Assembly: GCA_050299555.1 (NCBI GenBank)
Contig: JBNKWA010000046.1
Coordinates: 1 to 30,594, forward strand
Direction: 5' to 3'
From: JBNKWA01 sp050299555
GTDB taxonomy: Bacteria; Pseudomonadota; Alphaproteobacteria; Rhodobacterales; Rhodobacteraceae
Length of the DNA stretch: 30,594 bases
Shown here one piece after another: positions 7,561 to 13,574 of this stretch (the stretch's first letter is position 1; the number at the start of each line of letters is the position of its first letter). The translations under genes and the position numbers were made by a program. Below the pieces are notes generated by a model. It made no database searches. It saw nothing but the letters and a program-made list of their open reading frames with translations, and was not told where the DNA came from.

Positions 7561-9210
7561 CTATTGACCCGCGGCTGCGGCCTCGCGGGCATTGTCGGGC
7601 AGCTCGAAGATCTGCCCGGGATAGATCAGGTCCGGGTCGCGGATCTGGTCCTCGTTGGCGGCATAGATGATCGTGTAGAGAATGCCCTGGCCATAGCGCT
7701 GCCGCGCCAGCACCCACAGCGAGTTGCCCGGCTGCACCGTCACCTTGCCCGGGTTGCGGGCAAAGGCCGCCGCCACCTCGGGCACGGCGCGCTCGAAGGG
7801 GCTTTCAACGCGGCTCTCGACGCTGCCGTCGGGCCCGAGCTGATCCACCCGAAGGTTATAGCGCCCGACGCCGACCTGGCCGAGGACCGCCTCCCAACTG
7901 CCGCTGTCGCCGATCACGGCATCGGCCACCGGTGCGTCGTCGGCATAGACCCTGACCGCCTTGCCGGCCGGGCCCCGGCCCGCCAGCACCGCGGTGCCCT
8001 CGGCGTCATAGCTGATGGTGTCCAGCGTCACCCGGTCGCTGTTGCCGAGGCCGCCCACCGGCTGGATCAGCCGCACCTCCTCGGCCGTGGCCTTGACGAT
8101 GGCCGGCGCCAGTTCCGCCTCGCCCGCGGTGGCCGAGGCCGGCAGGACCAGGATCTCCTCATCCGAGGTCACGGTGTTGCCAAGCTGCGATTTCGCCACC
8201 AGCGACAGGCGCTGGCCCTCGCCTTCCGAGGTTTCGATGAAGGCGACGAATTCGCCCCGGTCCGAGACATCCGCCGTGGCGATCTCGCGGCCATCGGCGA
8301 CCACCGCCACCGTGGTGCCGGGCTCGGCCCGGCCTGCCACGATGCCCGAGCCGCCGGGCTCGATCCGCACCAGGTCGAAGCCCGGCACGATGCCTTCGGG
8401 CGCAGCGGCGGTTTCGGGCCGGTCGACCGGCGGCGGCGCGGTTCCGGTGGCGGCGGCGCGGGCTTCGGCCGGCACGCTCGCCGGCTCGTCCGCGATGACC
8501 TCGGGGGCAATCCCGGCGCTGATTTGAGGGGCGATCTCCGGCAGTGCCGGCGCCTCAGCCTGCCCGGCGCCGGTTTCGGTTTCGGCCGTGGCCACCTCGA
8601 GCGGCGCGGCGTCCGCCCCGTCGCTGGTGGTGTCGCTGGTGGTGTCGCTGGTGGTTTTCCCGCTCACCTCACCGGCACCGGCCGCATCCCCGGCCAGTTC
8701 GGCCGGCGCAGCGTCAGCCCCCGCCGCGGCCCCGGCATCCGCCGCAGCTGTTTCCGTGGCCTCGGGCACCGCCCCATCCGCGCTCACATCGTCGGCAACG
8801 ACGGCCTGGCCTTCGCTGCCGCCCGTATCGTCGGCAGCAGTCGCGACAGTATCGCCGGCAGCGCTCTCGCCTCCGGTCTCGGCGACCGCGACCGCCCCGC
8901 CTGCTTCCGGCCCTGCATCAGCATCGGCGGACCCTGCTTCCGGCGCCGTCCCGGCGGCTTCCACAGCATCGCCATCGGCCTCCGGGGCAACCGGCGCGGC
9001 GGCCATTGCCTCTGGCGCCGCCTCGGTGCCGGAGGCAGCAACAGCGGCCTCCGATACCGCCGCTTCGGGTTCGGCCCCGGCATCGGCCACCGCGTCGGCG
9101 GCGTCACCGCCAAACGAGAACCTCAGCACCGCCAGCACGATCGCTGCAAGCACAGCCAGCAACGCCAGCCACATCATTTGCGGTTTCGCGGGCTTGCTCT
9201 GGTCAACCAT
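7561..9210 (-). CDS. Membrane-anchored LysM protein with long Ala/Glu-rich stalk
   Basis: A 549-residue protein. A short basic N-terminus precedes one transmembrane helix (about 13-30). A long, biased Ala/Glu/Asp/Pro region (about 35-255) follows, containing three TTSD-type units from a 12-bp DNA repeat. Next come Ig-like or bacterial adhesin-like segments (about 265-340 and 390-470, with patterns such as GxAEPGTTVAVVADGREIA). A C-terminal LysM domain (about 488-537: VQPGNSLWVLARQRYG ... YPGQIFELP) ends the protein. LysM binds peptidoglycan, so the protein probably spans from inner membrane to cell wall. This layout is common in Rhodobacterales and Rhizobiales, without a fixed function. The start ATG at 9210 has only a weak ribosome-binding site. 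It is followed on the same strand by the ABC exporter and is divergent from the LOG gene. Confidence 0.88.
   Translation of the reverse strand: MVDQSKPAKPQMMWLALLAVLAAIVLAVLRFSFGGDAADAVADAGAEPEAAVSEAAVAASGTEAAPEAMAAAPVAPEADGDAVEAAGTAPEAGSADADAGPEAGGAVAVAETGGESAAGDTVATAADDTGGSEGQAVVADDVSADGAVPEATETAAADAGAAAGADAAPAELAGDAAGAGEVSGKTTSDTTSDTTSDGADAAPLEVATAETETGAGQAEAPALPEIAPQISAGIAPEVIADEPASVPAEARAAATGTAPPPVDRPETAAAPEGIVPGFDLVRIEPGGSGIVAGRAEPGTTVAVVADGREIATADVSDRGEFVAFIETSEGEGQRLSLVAKSQLGNTVTSDEEILVLPASATAGEAELAPAIVKATAEEVRLIQPVGGLGNSDRVTLDTISYDAEGTAVLAGRGPAGKAVRVYADDAPVADAVIGDSGSWEAVLGQVGVGRYNLRVDQLGPDGSVESRVESPFERAVPEVAAAFARNPGKVTVQPGNSLWVLARQRYGQGILYTIIYAANEDQIRDPDLIYPGQIFELPDNAREAAAAGQ
8621..8656. 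repeat. Three tandem 12-bp repeats inside the LysM gene
   Basis: TCGCTGGTGGTG occurs three times in a row (the last copy ends in T). On the coding strand it adds in-frame TTSD units to the stalk, so copy-number change would lengthen or shorten the stalk without a frameshift. Confidence 0.9.
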
Positions 9211-9336
9211 TTTTCACACTGGGCGGTGTACTCCGCCTTCCTTATACCCAATCGCGGGGGGCATTCCGGGCTGTACCGGGACCCGCTCAAGGTCAAAATG
9301 CGCCAAACGACATGTGTTTACAAGCAGGAGGCAGGC

Positions 9337-9918
9337 ATGGAGCCCCGGAAAGCAACCCTCTCGGTCTGCGTGTTCTGCGGCTCGCGCAACGGGTCGGATC
9401 CCGCCTTTGCCGCCGCCGCCGCGGCGCTCGGGCGCGGCCTGGCCGGGGCCGGAATGCGCCTGGTCTACGGCGCCGGCGATGTCGGGCTGATGGGTGAGGT
9501 CGCCCGCGCGGCGCAGGCCCATGGCGGCGAGACGTTCGGGGTAATCCCGGCGCATCTGATGCGCGCCGAGGTCGGCAAGCGCGACCTGACCAGCTTCGTG
9601 GTCACCGAGACCATGCACGAACGCAAGAAGGTGATGTTCATGAACGCCGATGCCATCGTCGCCCTGCCGGGCGGGCTCGGCACCCTGGACGAGTTCTTCG
9701 AGGTCATCACCTGGGCCCAGCTCGACCTGCACAAGAAGCCGGTCTTCCTGCTCAACCTCAATGGCTTCTGGGACCCTTTGCAGGCATTGATCGAACATGT
9801 GATCGCCGCGGGCCTGGCGCCCGAGGCGGCCCGGAGCTTCTACACCGCGGTGCCGGACGTGCCGACGCTGATGGACCGGCTCCTCGCCTGCCGCCCCGCG
9901 ATCCAACGCCCCGGCTGA
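9337..9918 (+). CDS. LOG-family cytokinin riboside 5'-monophosphate phosphoribohydrolase
   Basis: A 193-residue Rossmann-like enzyme of the LOG family (TIGR00730, formerly mis-named lysine decarboxylase). LOG enzymes hydrolyse nucleoside 5'-monophosphates to free base and ribose 5-phosphate in the cytoplasm. Evidence: CVFCGSRNG near the N-terminus, GGET, MHERKKVM with Arg96, and the signature PGGLGTLDE (111-119) with catalytic Glu119, followed by TWAQL. The length fits the family. The ATG at 9337 has AGGAGG five nt upstream; longer upstream versions run antisense through the LysM gene and are discarded. In non-plant-associated bacteria the role is probably nucleotide salvage; that part is inference. 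The 3' end is directly followed by the Rhs relic on the opposite strand, and the gene itself appears intact. Confidence 0.95.
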   Translation: MEPRKATLSVCVFCGSRNGSDPAFAAAAAALGRGLAGAGMRLVYGAGDVGLMGEVARAAQAHGGETFGVIPAHLMRAEVGKRDLTSFVVTETMHERKKVMFMNADAIVALPGGLGTLDEFFEVITWAQLDLHKKPVFLLNLNGFWDPLQALIEHVIAAGLAPEAARSFYTAVPDVPTLMDRLLACRPAIQRPG

Positions 9919-9980
9919 TCCCCCCGTCCATTCCCCGCCAGAGCGGAACAACGCCCGACCCCGCGCCCAGCCCCAGCGGG

Positions 9981-10120
9981 TCGGCCTGGAGGTAGCGGCC
10001 CGTGGTCGGGTCGTAGTCGCGCATCCAGTTCTGGTGCAGGCCGGACTAGGACTGGAACCACTGTCCGGGTAAGCGCGGGTCGATGGCCGAGCCGGTCACC
10101 GAGCGCACGCCGCCGAAGGG
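9981..10120 (-). repeat. Rhs core repeat, degenerate copy
   Basis: About 140 nt that align without large gaps to 11156-11295, both coding on the minus strand for the final Rhs core segment. Scattered differences include the change that creates a stop codon near 10048. Confidence 0.85.
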
Positions 10121-10136
10121 GTGAGGGCCGCCCGGG

Positions 10137-10157
10137 CCGGTGTCCGGTGGACACCGG
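10137..10157. repeat. Perfect 9-bp hairpin inside the broken Rhs copy
   Basis: CCGGTGTCC (10137-10145) and GGACACCGG (10149-10157) with a 3-nt loop. It lies in the stretch that separates the two frames of the broken Rhs core and is absent from the sister copy, so it marks the disruption. Confidence 0.65.
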
Positions 10158-10333
10158 TCAGGCCCGAACGCGCGAGGAAACCTCCGAGCGCCGGGCCGAC
10201 CTCCCACACCTTGGTGCCGGTGTCATCCGTGGCAAAGACCGGCCGGCCGATATGGTCGGTGCGGATGAAGTAGACCGCCCCGGCCTCGACCGGCGACCCA
10301 CAAAGCACGTCGATTGTGGCTTCACATCTGTGG

Positions 10334-10594
10334 CTATTTGGGAGGTGTATACCAGTTAACGAAAAGCTGAACTACCAAACCGACGCCGCAGCCAGCAATG
10401 AATTGCCAATAGAGGAGATTAATGTCGCTGTGATCTGATCGGTACAGAGTGACAACCAAAAATACGATCATTAGGGTACCAAATGATGCTCGGACAGCGG
10501 CCTCTTTCCGGACACTCGAAATCTTTCGCTTCGCGATCAGCATACCTGCGCCAATAGCGATCGGGCCAAAGATGAACAGGACCCACGCACTCAC
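10334..10594 (-). CDS. Small three-helix membrane protein, candidate Rhs immunity protein
   Basis: An 86-residue, very hydrophobic protein with three likely transmembrane helices (about 4-21, 36-52 and 60-80) and a basic cytoplasmic loop (AKRKISSVRKEA). I recognise no named family. Its ATG overlaps the stop of the Rhs C-terminal gene by four bases (ATGA), the tight coupling usual for toxin-immunity pairs. The DNA is clearly less GC-rich than the neighbouring housekeeping genes, which points to separate acquisition. A membrane immunity protein is known for at least one pore-forming Rhs effector (Tse5/Tsi5 of Pseudomonas). A similar arrangement here is an inference from position, size and topology only. 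It could also be an unrelated passenger. Confidence 0.7.
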   Translation of the reverse strand: MSAWVLFIFGPIAIGAGMLIAKRKISSVRKEAAVRASFGTLMIVFLVVTLYRSDHSDINLLYWQFIAGCGVGLVVQLFVNWYTPPK

Positions 10595-11283
10595 TGCTTT
10601 CCGCCCTTTATGGCCTCGACGGCGCTTATGACGTCTCCCATGTATGAGGGAAAGATCGAGGTAATTCCCGCGATGAATTCTGCCGCAACTCGCTTGGATA
10701 CGTGTCCGGCAGCCCAGCCCGCCAGGGTGCTCGACTCGCTGCCGACAACGCCGCCAAAACTGCCGCCCGCACTACCAAGCGCCGTTGTAATCATGAACTC
10801 CGGGCTCGCAAGCAATTCCGGCAACGGTTTACTTTCCCCCCTGCATCCGCAAACCCCGGCCAGTGAATTGTTAGCGATTTGAGACGCCGCGCTAGCGCCG
10901 GCACCCGTGGCTGCGCCCGCGACCACCGGGTCGGCGATCGCCGTTGCGAGAGCGGGCGTGACGGCGCCGGCAAGTGCGCCAATGGCAGCGCCGGCCAGCG
11001 CGCCTTGCCAGCATCCTGTGTCGTAGTATCCCACCGCCGCTCCAATGGCGGCGCCAACGGCGACAGTGACGAACTCTCCCCGTGAATCGCTGTGCCTCAG
11101 CGGCGATTGGAGCGCATAGCCGTAGACGCTCGCCCCGTCGACGAGGCCGAGCGGGTCGGCCTCAAGGTACCGCCCGGTGGTCGGGTCGTAGTCGCGCATC
11201 CAGTTCTGATGCAGGCCGGACTCGGACTGGAACCACTGGCCGGGAAAGCGGAGGTCGATGGCAGAGCCGGTGACCGAGCGCAC
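10591..11283 (-). CDS. Orphan Rhs C-terminal tip: core end plus unrecognised toxin-like domain
   Basis: Open for 230 codons from a GTG at 11283. Residues 1-69 are the end of the Rhs core (FPGQWFQSESGLHQNW, RDYDPTTGRYLEADPLGL, then YGYALQSPLRHSDSRGE). In full-size Rhs proteins this marks where the variable C-terminal effector begins. Residues 70-230 are that variable part. A Gly/Ala-rich, membrane-like region (about 71-137) is followed by a more polar segment with CGCRGE and a helical C-terminus ending KGGKQ. No known nuclease or toxin motif is seen. Rhs homology begins at PFGG (11295), and the frame upstream has no ATG or ribosome-binding site back to a TAA near 11383. This is therefore a truncated tip lacking the large shell-forming N-terminal part. 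No T6SS or full-length rhs is in the window. Confidence 0.8.
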   Translation of the reverse strand: MRSVTGSAIDLRFPGQWFQSESGLHQNWMRDYDPTTGRYLEADPLGLVDGASVYGYALQSPLRHSDSRGEFVTVAVGAAIGAAVGYYDTGCWQGALAGAAIGALAGAVTPALATAIADPVVAGAATGAGASAASQIANNSLAGVCGCRGESKPLPELLASPEFMITTALGSAGGSFGGVVGSESSTLAGWAAGHVSKRVAAEFIAGITSIFPSYMGDVISAVEAIKGGKQ

Positions 11284-11295
11284 GCCGCCAAAAGG
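11156..11295 (-). repeat. Rhs core repeat, intact copy
   Basis: Sister of 9981-10120, with the reading frame open. Such shared core ends are what allows orphan Rhs tips to recombine onto a full-length rhs gene. Confidence 0.85.
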
Positions 11296-11366
11296 CGGAG
11301 AGTCGCTGGCGGCTTCACCCGGCCGGTGCGGGGCGTGGGTGAGCCTTCCGGGCCCGTCCCCATGAT

Positions 11367-11435
11367 GTCCCCACCTGCGTTAACACTTTTATTGTTTTAA
11401 ATCAAAGCTTTGACATGGCGTCCCCGTGGGGACGC
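11367..11435 (-). repeat. GTCCCC/GGGGAC element, copy 1
   Basis: A 69-nt element: GTCCCC, then GCGTTAACACTTTTAT, an AT-rich middle, TTGAC, and the near-palindrome GCGTCCCCGTGGGGACGC. Its reverse complement matches 13456-13524 over the full 69 nt without gaps, with roughly 80% identity by eye. A further GTCCCC lies at 11356-11361. It sits between the Rhs relic and the sodB terminator. Confidence 0.85.
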
Positions 11436-11461
11436 TTGGGGATCGGGCTGAATCTGCGGAC

Positions 11462-11494
11462 AAAAAAGGGGGCGAAGCATGGCGCTCCGCCCCC
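11462..11494 (-). terminator. Intrinsic terminator of sodB
   Basis: On the minus strand GGGGGCGGAGC and GCTTCGCCCCC pair over 11 bp (one G-T) around a GCCAT loop, and six T follow. It lies 22 nt beyond the sodB stop. It is the clearest rho-independent terminator in the window. Confidence 0.93.
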
Positions 11495-11516
11495 CTGAGA
11501 CCCTGGTTTGTCCGCG

Positions 11517-12122
11517 TCAGGACGGCAACCGGCCGGCCACGTTCTCCCAGTTGACCAGGTTGTCGAGGAAGTTCTTCAGGTACGCCGGCCGCTTGTTGCG
11601 GTAGTCGATATAGTAGGAGTGTTCCCAGACGTCGCAGCCGAGCAGCGCCGTCTGCCCGAAGCAGAGCGGGTTCACGCCGTTCTCGGTCTTGGTGACCTTC
11701 AGGCTGCCGTCCTTGTCGGCCACAAGCCAGCACCAGCCCGAGCCGAACTGCCCGGCGCCGGCGGCGGCGAAATCGGCCTTGAACTGATCCACCGAGCCGA
11801 AGCTCGCCACCAGCCTGGCCTCGAGCTCGCCCGGGATGGCGCCCGATTTCGGGCTCATCATGGCCCAGAACTGGGTGTGGTTCCAATGCTGGCTGGCATT
11901 GTTGAAGATCCCGGACTGGGCGACCGCGCCGGCGTGGTAGGTGCCGACCACGATCTCCTCAAGCGTCTTGCCCGCCCACTCGGTGCCCTCGATCAGCTTG
12001 CTGCCATTGTCGACATAGGCCTTGTGGTGCAGGTCGTGGTGGTACTCCAGCGTCTCCTTGGACATGCCGGCCGCGGCCAGCGCGTCATGGGCATAGGGCA
12101 GATCGGGAAGCGTGAAAGCCAT
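11517..12122 (-). CDS. sodB: Superoxide dismutase, Fe/Mn type
   Basis: A 201-residue enzyme of the Fe/Mn superoxide dismutase family that converts superoxide to oxygen and hydrogen peroxide. The four metal ligands are visible: His28 (EYHHDLHH), His82 (QHWNHTQFW), Asp164 and His168 (DVWEHSYYIDY). The short helical hairpin, GSGWCWLV and QTALLGCDVWEH fit the iron-type bacterial enzymes better than the manganese type, but metal choice is not certain from sequence. There is no signal peptide, so it is cytoplasmic. The ATG at 12122 has GAGG eight nt upstream. It ends in a strong terminator and is divergent from the permease gene. Gene and terminator sit between inverted GTCCCC elements. Confidence 0.96.
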   Translation of the reverse strand: MAFTLPDLPYAHDALAAAGMSKETLEYHHDLHHKAYVDNGSKLIEGTEWAGKTLEEIVVGTYHAGAVAQSGIFNNASQHWNHTQFWAMMSPKSGAIPGELEARLVASFGSVDQFKADFAAAGAGQFGSGWCWLVADKDGSLKVTKTENGVNPLCFGQTALLGCDVWEHSYYIDYRNKRPAYLKNFLDNLVNWENVAGRLPS

Positions 12123-12211
12123 GGGGACATCCTCTTAGCTGTTGGCGGGTTTCGCGGCTCATGGAGCCGGCGCGAGACGGGGTTGGGCCCCGCATGCTGG
12201 TTTTCGCCGGG

Positions 12212-12217
12212 ACTATA
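12212..12217 (-). promoter_or_regulatory. Possible -10 box of sodB
   Basis: TATAGT on the minus strand, about 90 nt before the sodB ATG, in an otherwise GC-rich divergent spacer. Seventeen nt further upstream is CTTTTC, only a weak match to an alphaproteobacterial -35 box (CTTGAC). Confidence 0.3.
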
Positions 12218-12334
12218 GCCGAACCGGCGGCGGGGAAAAGGCCAATCGGCCCGCCGCCCCTTGCAACCGCCGCGGGCGATGGTAGCAGGGTTGGGCGGCA
12301 CCGCGGGGTGCCATTCGGCCTTTTGGGTTCCCTC

Positions 12335-13237
12335 ATGACGATCACCGCGGCGCCGGCCATCAGCCCGGCCGAGAACATGCGTGGGGCGCTGCTGATGTCG
12401 GCCTCGATGGCGGGGTTCGTCATCAACGACGCCTTCATGCGCGGGCTGCTGGCCGAGATGTCGCTCTACCAGGCGACACTGTTGCGCGGGCTGGTGGTGA
12501 CGGTGCTGCTGGCGCTGCTGGCGGCGCGGCGCGGGGTCCTCGGCTTCCTGCCGGCCCGTCCCGACGCGGTCCGCATCGCCATCCGCTGCGCGGCCGAGAT
12601 CTGCGCCATGGTGGCGTTCCTGAGCGCGCTGTCGCGGATGCCCTTCGCCAACCTGTCGGCGATCCTGCAGTCGCTGCCGCTGGCGATCACCCTCGCGGCC
12701 GCCCTGTTCATGGGTGCCTCCATCGGCTGGCGCCGGCTGGCGGCGATCGTGATCGGCTTCTCGGGGGTGCTGATCATCATCCGCCCCGGCCCCGAGGGCT
12801 TCAACATCTACGCGCTGGCCGGGCTTGCCTCGGTCGGCTTCGTCACCCTGCGCGACCTGATGGCGCGCGGCCTGGACCGCGGCGTCCCCTCGGTCTACGT
12901 CGCCGTGGTCACCGCCGCGGCGATCACGCTGGCCAGCGCCATCGGCACCGTCGTCACCGGCTGGACGCCGGTCGATGCGATCGACGTCGGCCGCTTCACC
13001 GCCGCCGCGGCGGCGCTGACGGTGGGCTATGTCGCCTCGGTGTCGGCGATGCGGATCGGCGACATCGCCGTGGTGGCCCCGTTCCGCTACAGCTCGCTGC
13101 TGATCGCGCTTCTGATCGGCGCGCTGGCCTTCGGAGAGTTCCCCGACCGGCTGACCCTGCTCGGCGCGGCGATCGTGGTCGGGACCGGGCTGTTCACCTT
13201 CTACCGGGAGCGTCGGCGGAGCCTCGGACGAGGCTGA
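12335..13237 (+). CDS. EamA-family (drug/metabolite) permease
   Basis: A 300-residue inner-membrane protein with about ten hydrophobic helices in two five-helix EamA halves. The first half starts near MRGALLMSASMAGFVINDAFMRG and ends near VLIIIRPGPEGFN (about 145-157). The second half runs to GAAIVVGTGLFTFYRERRR, close to the C-terminus. It falls in the RhaT/DMT superfamily; family members export or import small metabolites, and the substrate here cannot be read from sequence. The ATG at 12335 gives a family-like start, but the ribosome-binding site is poor. The frame is open upstream but lacks membrane character there. It is divergent from sodB and followed by the repeat-rich region at 13238-13574. 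Confidence 0.87.
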   Translation: MTITAAPAISPAENMRGALLMSASMAGFVINDAFMRGLLAEMSLYQATLLRGLVVTVLLALLAARRGVLGFLPARPDAVRIAIRCAAEICAMVAFLSALSRMPFANLSAILQSLPLAITLAAALFMGASIGWRRLAAIVIGFSGVLIIIRPGPEGFNIYALAGLASVGFVTLRDLMARGLDRGVPSVYVAVVTAAAITLASAIGTVVTGWTPVDAIDVGRFTAAAAALTVGYVASVSAMRIGDIAVVAPFRYSSLLIALLIGALAFGEFPDRLTLLGAAIVVGTGLFTFYRERRRSLGRG

Positions 13238-13265
13238 AAACCGGCGATTGCGGGCCGTCCCCGGA

Positions 13266-13323
13266 GCGTCCCCATGGGGACGGGGGGTCAAGGGGTTGAA
13301 ATTCAACAAGATCCCGTGGGGAC
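13266..13323 (+). repeat. GTCCCC/GGGGAC element, divergent copy 2
   Basis: Starts GCGTCCCCATGGGGACG and continues GGTCAAGGGGTTGAAAT, ending GTGGGGAC. Shares the leading palindrome, the GTCAAG segment and the closing GGGGAC with 13456-13524, but the AT-rich middle is shorter. TTGAAATTCAA inside it is itself palindromic. Confidence 0.7.
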
Positions 13324-13377
13324 GGTTTGGGGACGCCGGCAGCGGTAGTCAGCGGGCATCGGTCGGTTCGGGCATGG

Positions 13378-13429
13378 GATCAGGCCCGGCCGCGCCCCAC
13401 CCAGCCCACCCGCGCGGCCGGGCCTGATC
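13378..13429. repeat. Perfect 17-bp inverted repeat
   Basis: GATCAGGCCCGGCCGCG (13378-13394) and its exact reverse complement (13413-13429) flank an 18-nt C-rich loop. No U-tract follows on either strand. It sits between the convergent permease and cysteine-synthase-like genes, so it may act as a bidirectional transcript end, or may belong to the repeat element. Confidence 0.8.
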
Positions 13430-13455
13430 GGCGCCGTTTCGCCCCCGATCGCCCG

Positions 13456-13524
13456 GCGTCCCCACGGGGACGCATGGTCAAGCGACTGAAATAAAACGAT
13501 AAAAGTGTTAACGCCGATGGGGAC
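13456..13524 (+). repeat. GTCCCC/GGGGAC element, copy 3
   Basis: 69 nt: GCGTCCCCACGGGGACGC, then GGTCAAG, CTGAAATAAAACGAT, AAAAGTGTTAACGC and GGGGAC. It is an inverted counterpart of 11367-11435, so the two copies bracket sodB and the permease. Confidence 0.85.
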
Positions 13525-13574
13525 ACCCATGGGGACGCCGTCAGAGCACCCTGCCCCGCCGCACGCGGCGGCGG

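Larger units (their letters stand above)
9950..10308 (-). pseudogene. Broken Rhs-repeat core fragment
   Basis: On the minus strand the sequence reads VYFIRTDHIGRPVFATDD..TKVWEVGP, typical of the end of the Rhs/YD-repeat core. In another frame it then reads PFGGVRSVTGSAID..GQWFQS, a TAG stop, and SGLHQNW..RDYDPTTGRYLQADPLGL. The frame is lost between VWEV and PFGG by an insertion carrying the hairpin at 10137-10157. The TAG replaces the GAG present in the sister copy at 11156-11295. After DPLGL only a short unrelated tail remains before the LOG gene. It starts 25 nt after the stop of the small membrane protein at 10334-10594, the order seen where a silent Rhs tip follows another tip and its immunity gene. 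It cannot make a working protein. Confidence 0.85.
13238..13574. other. Repeat-rich intergenic region
   Basis: 337 nt between the convergent permease and cysteine-synthase-like genes with no gene. It contains two GTCCCC/GGGGAC elements in the same orientation (13266-13323 and 13456-13524), a perfect 17-bp inverted repeat between them (13378-13429) and extra GGGGAC units at 13329-13334 and 13531-13536. Confidence 0.8.

Noticed and set aside
5319..7670. A 783-codon plus-strand open frame opposite the ABC exporter.
   Set aside because: Same GC-shadow effect; the minus strand carries full ABC motifs.
8621..8656. Short tandem repeats that could be taken for a CRISPR.
   Set aside because: Units are 12 bp, directly joined, in frame, and have no spacers.
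7531..9336. Upstream extension of the LOG gene giving a protein of about 795 residues.
   Set aside because: The extension runs antisense through the LysM gene. The LOG family start and ribosome-binding site are at 9337.
12121..12128. ATGGGGAC at the sodB start as another GTCCCC element.
   Set aside because: Only the six-base core is shared; the palindrome and AT-rich block are missing, so chance is enough to explain it.
13378..13429. The 17-bp inverted repeat as terminal repeats of an insertion sequence.
   Set aside because: Only 18 nt lie between the arms, so no transposase fits between them. No target-site duplication was seen.
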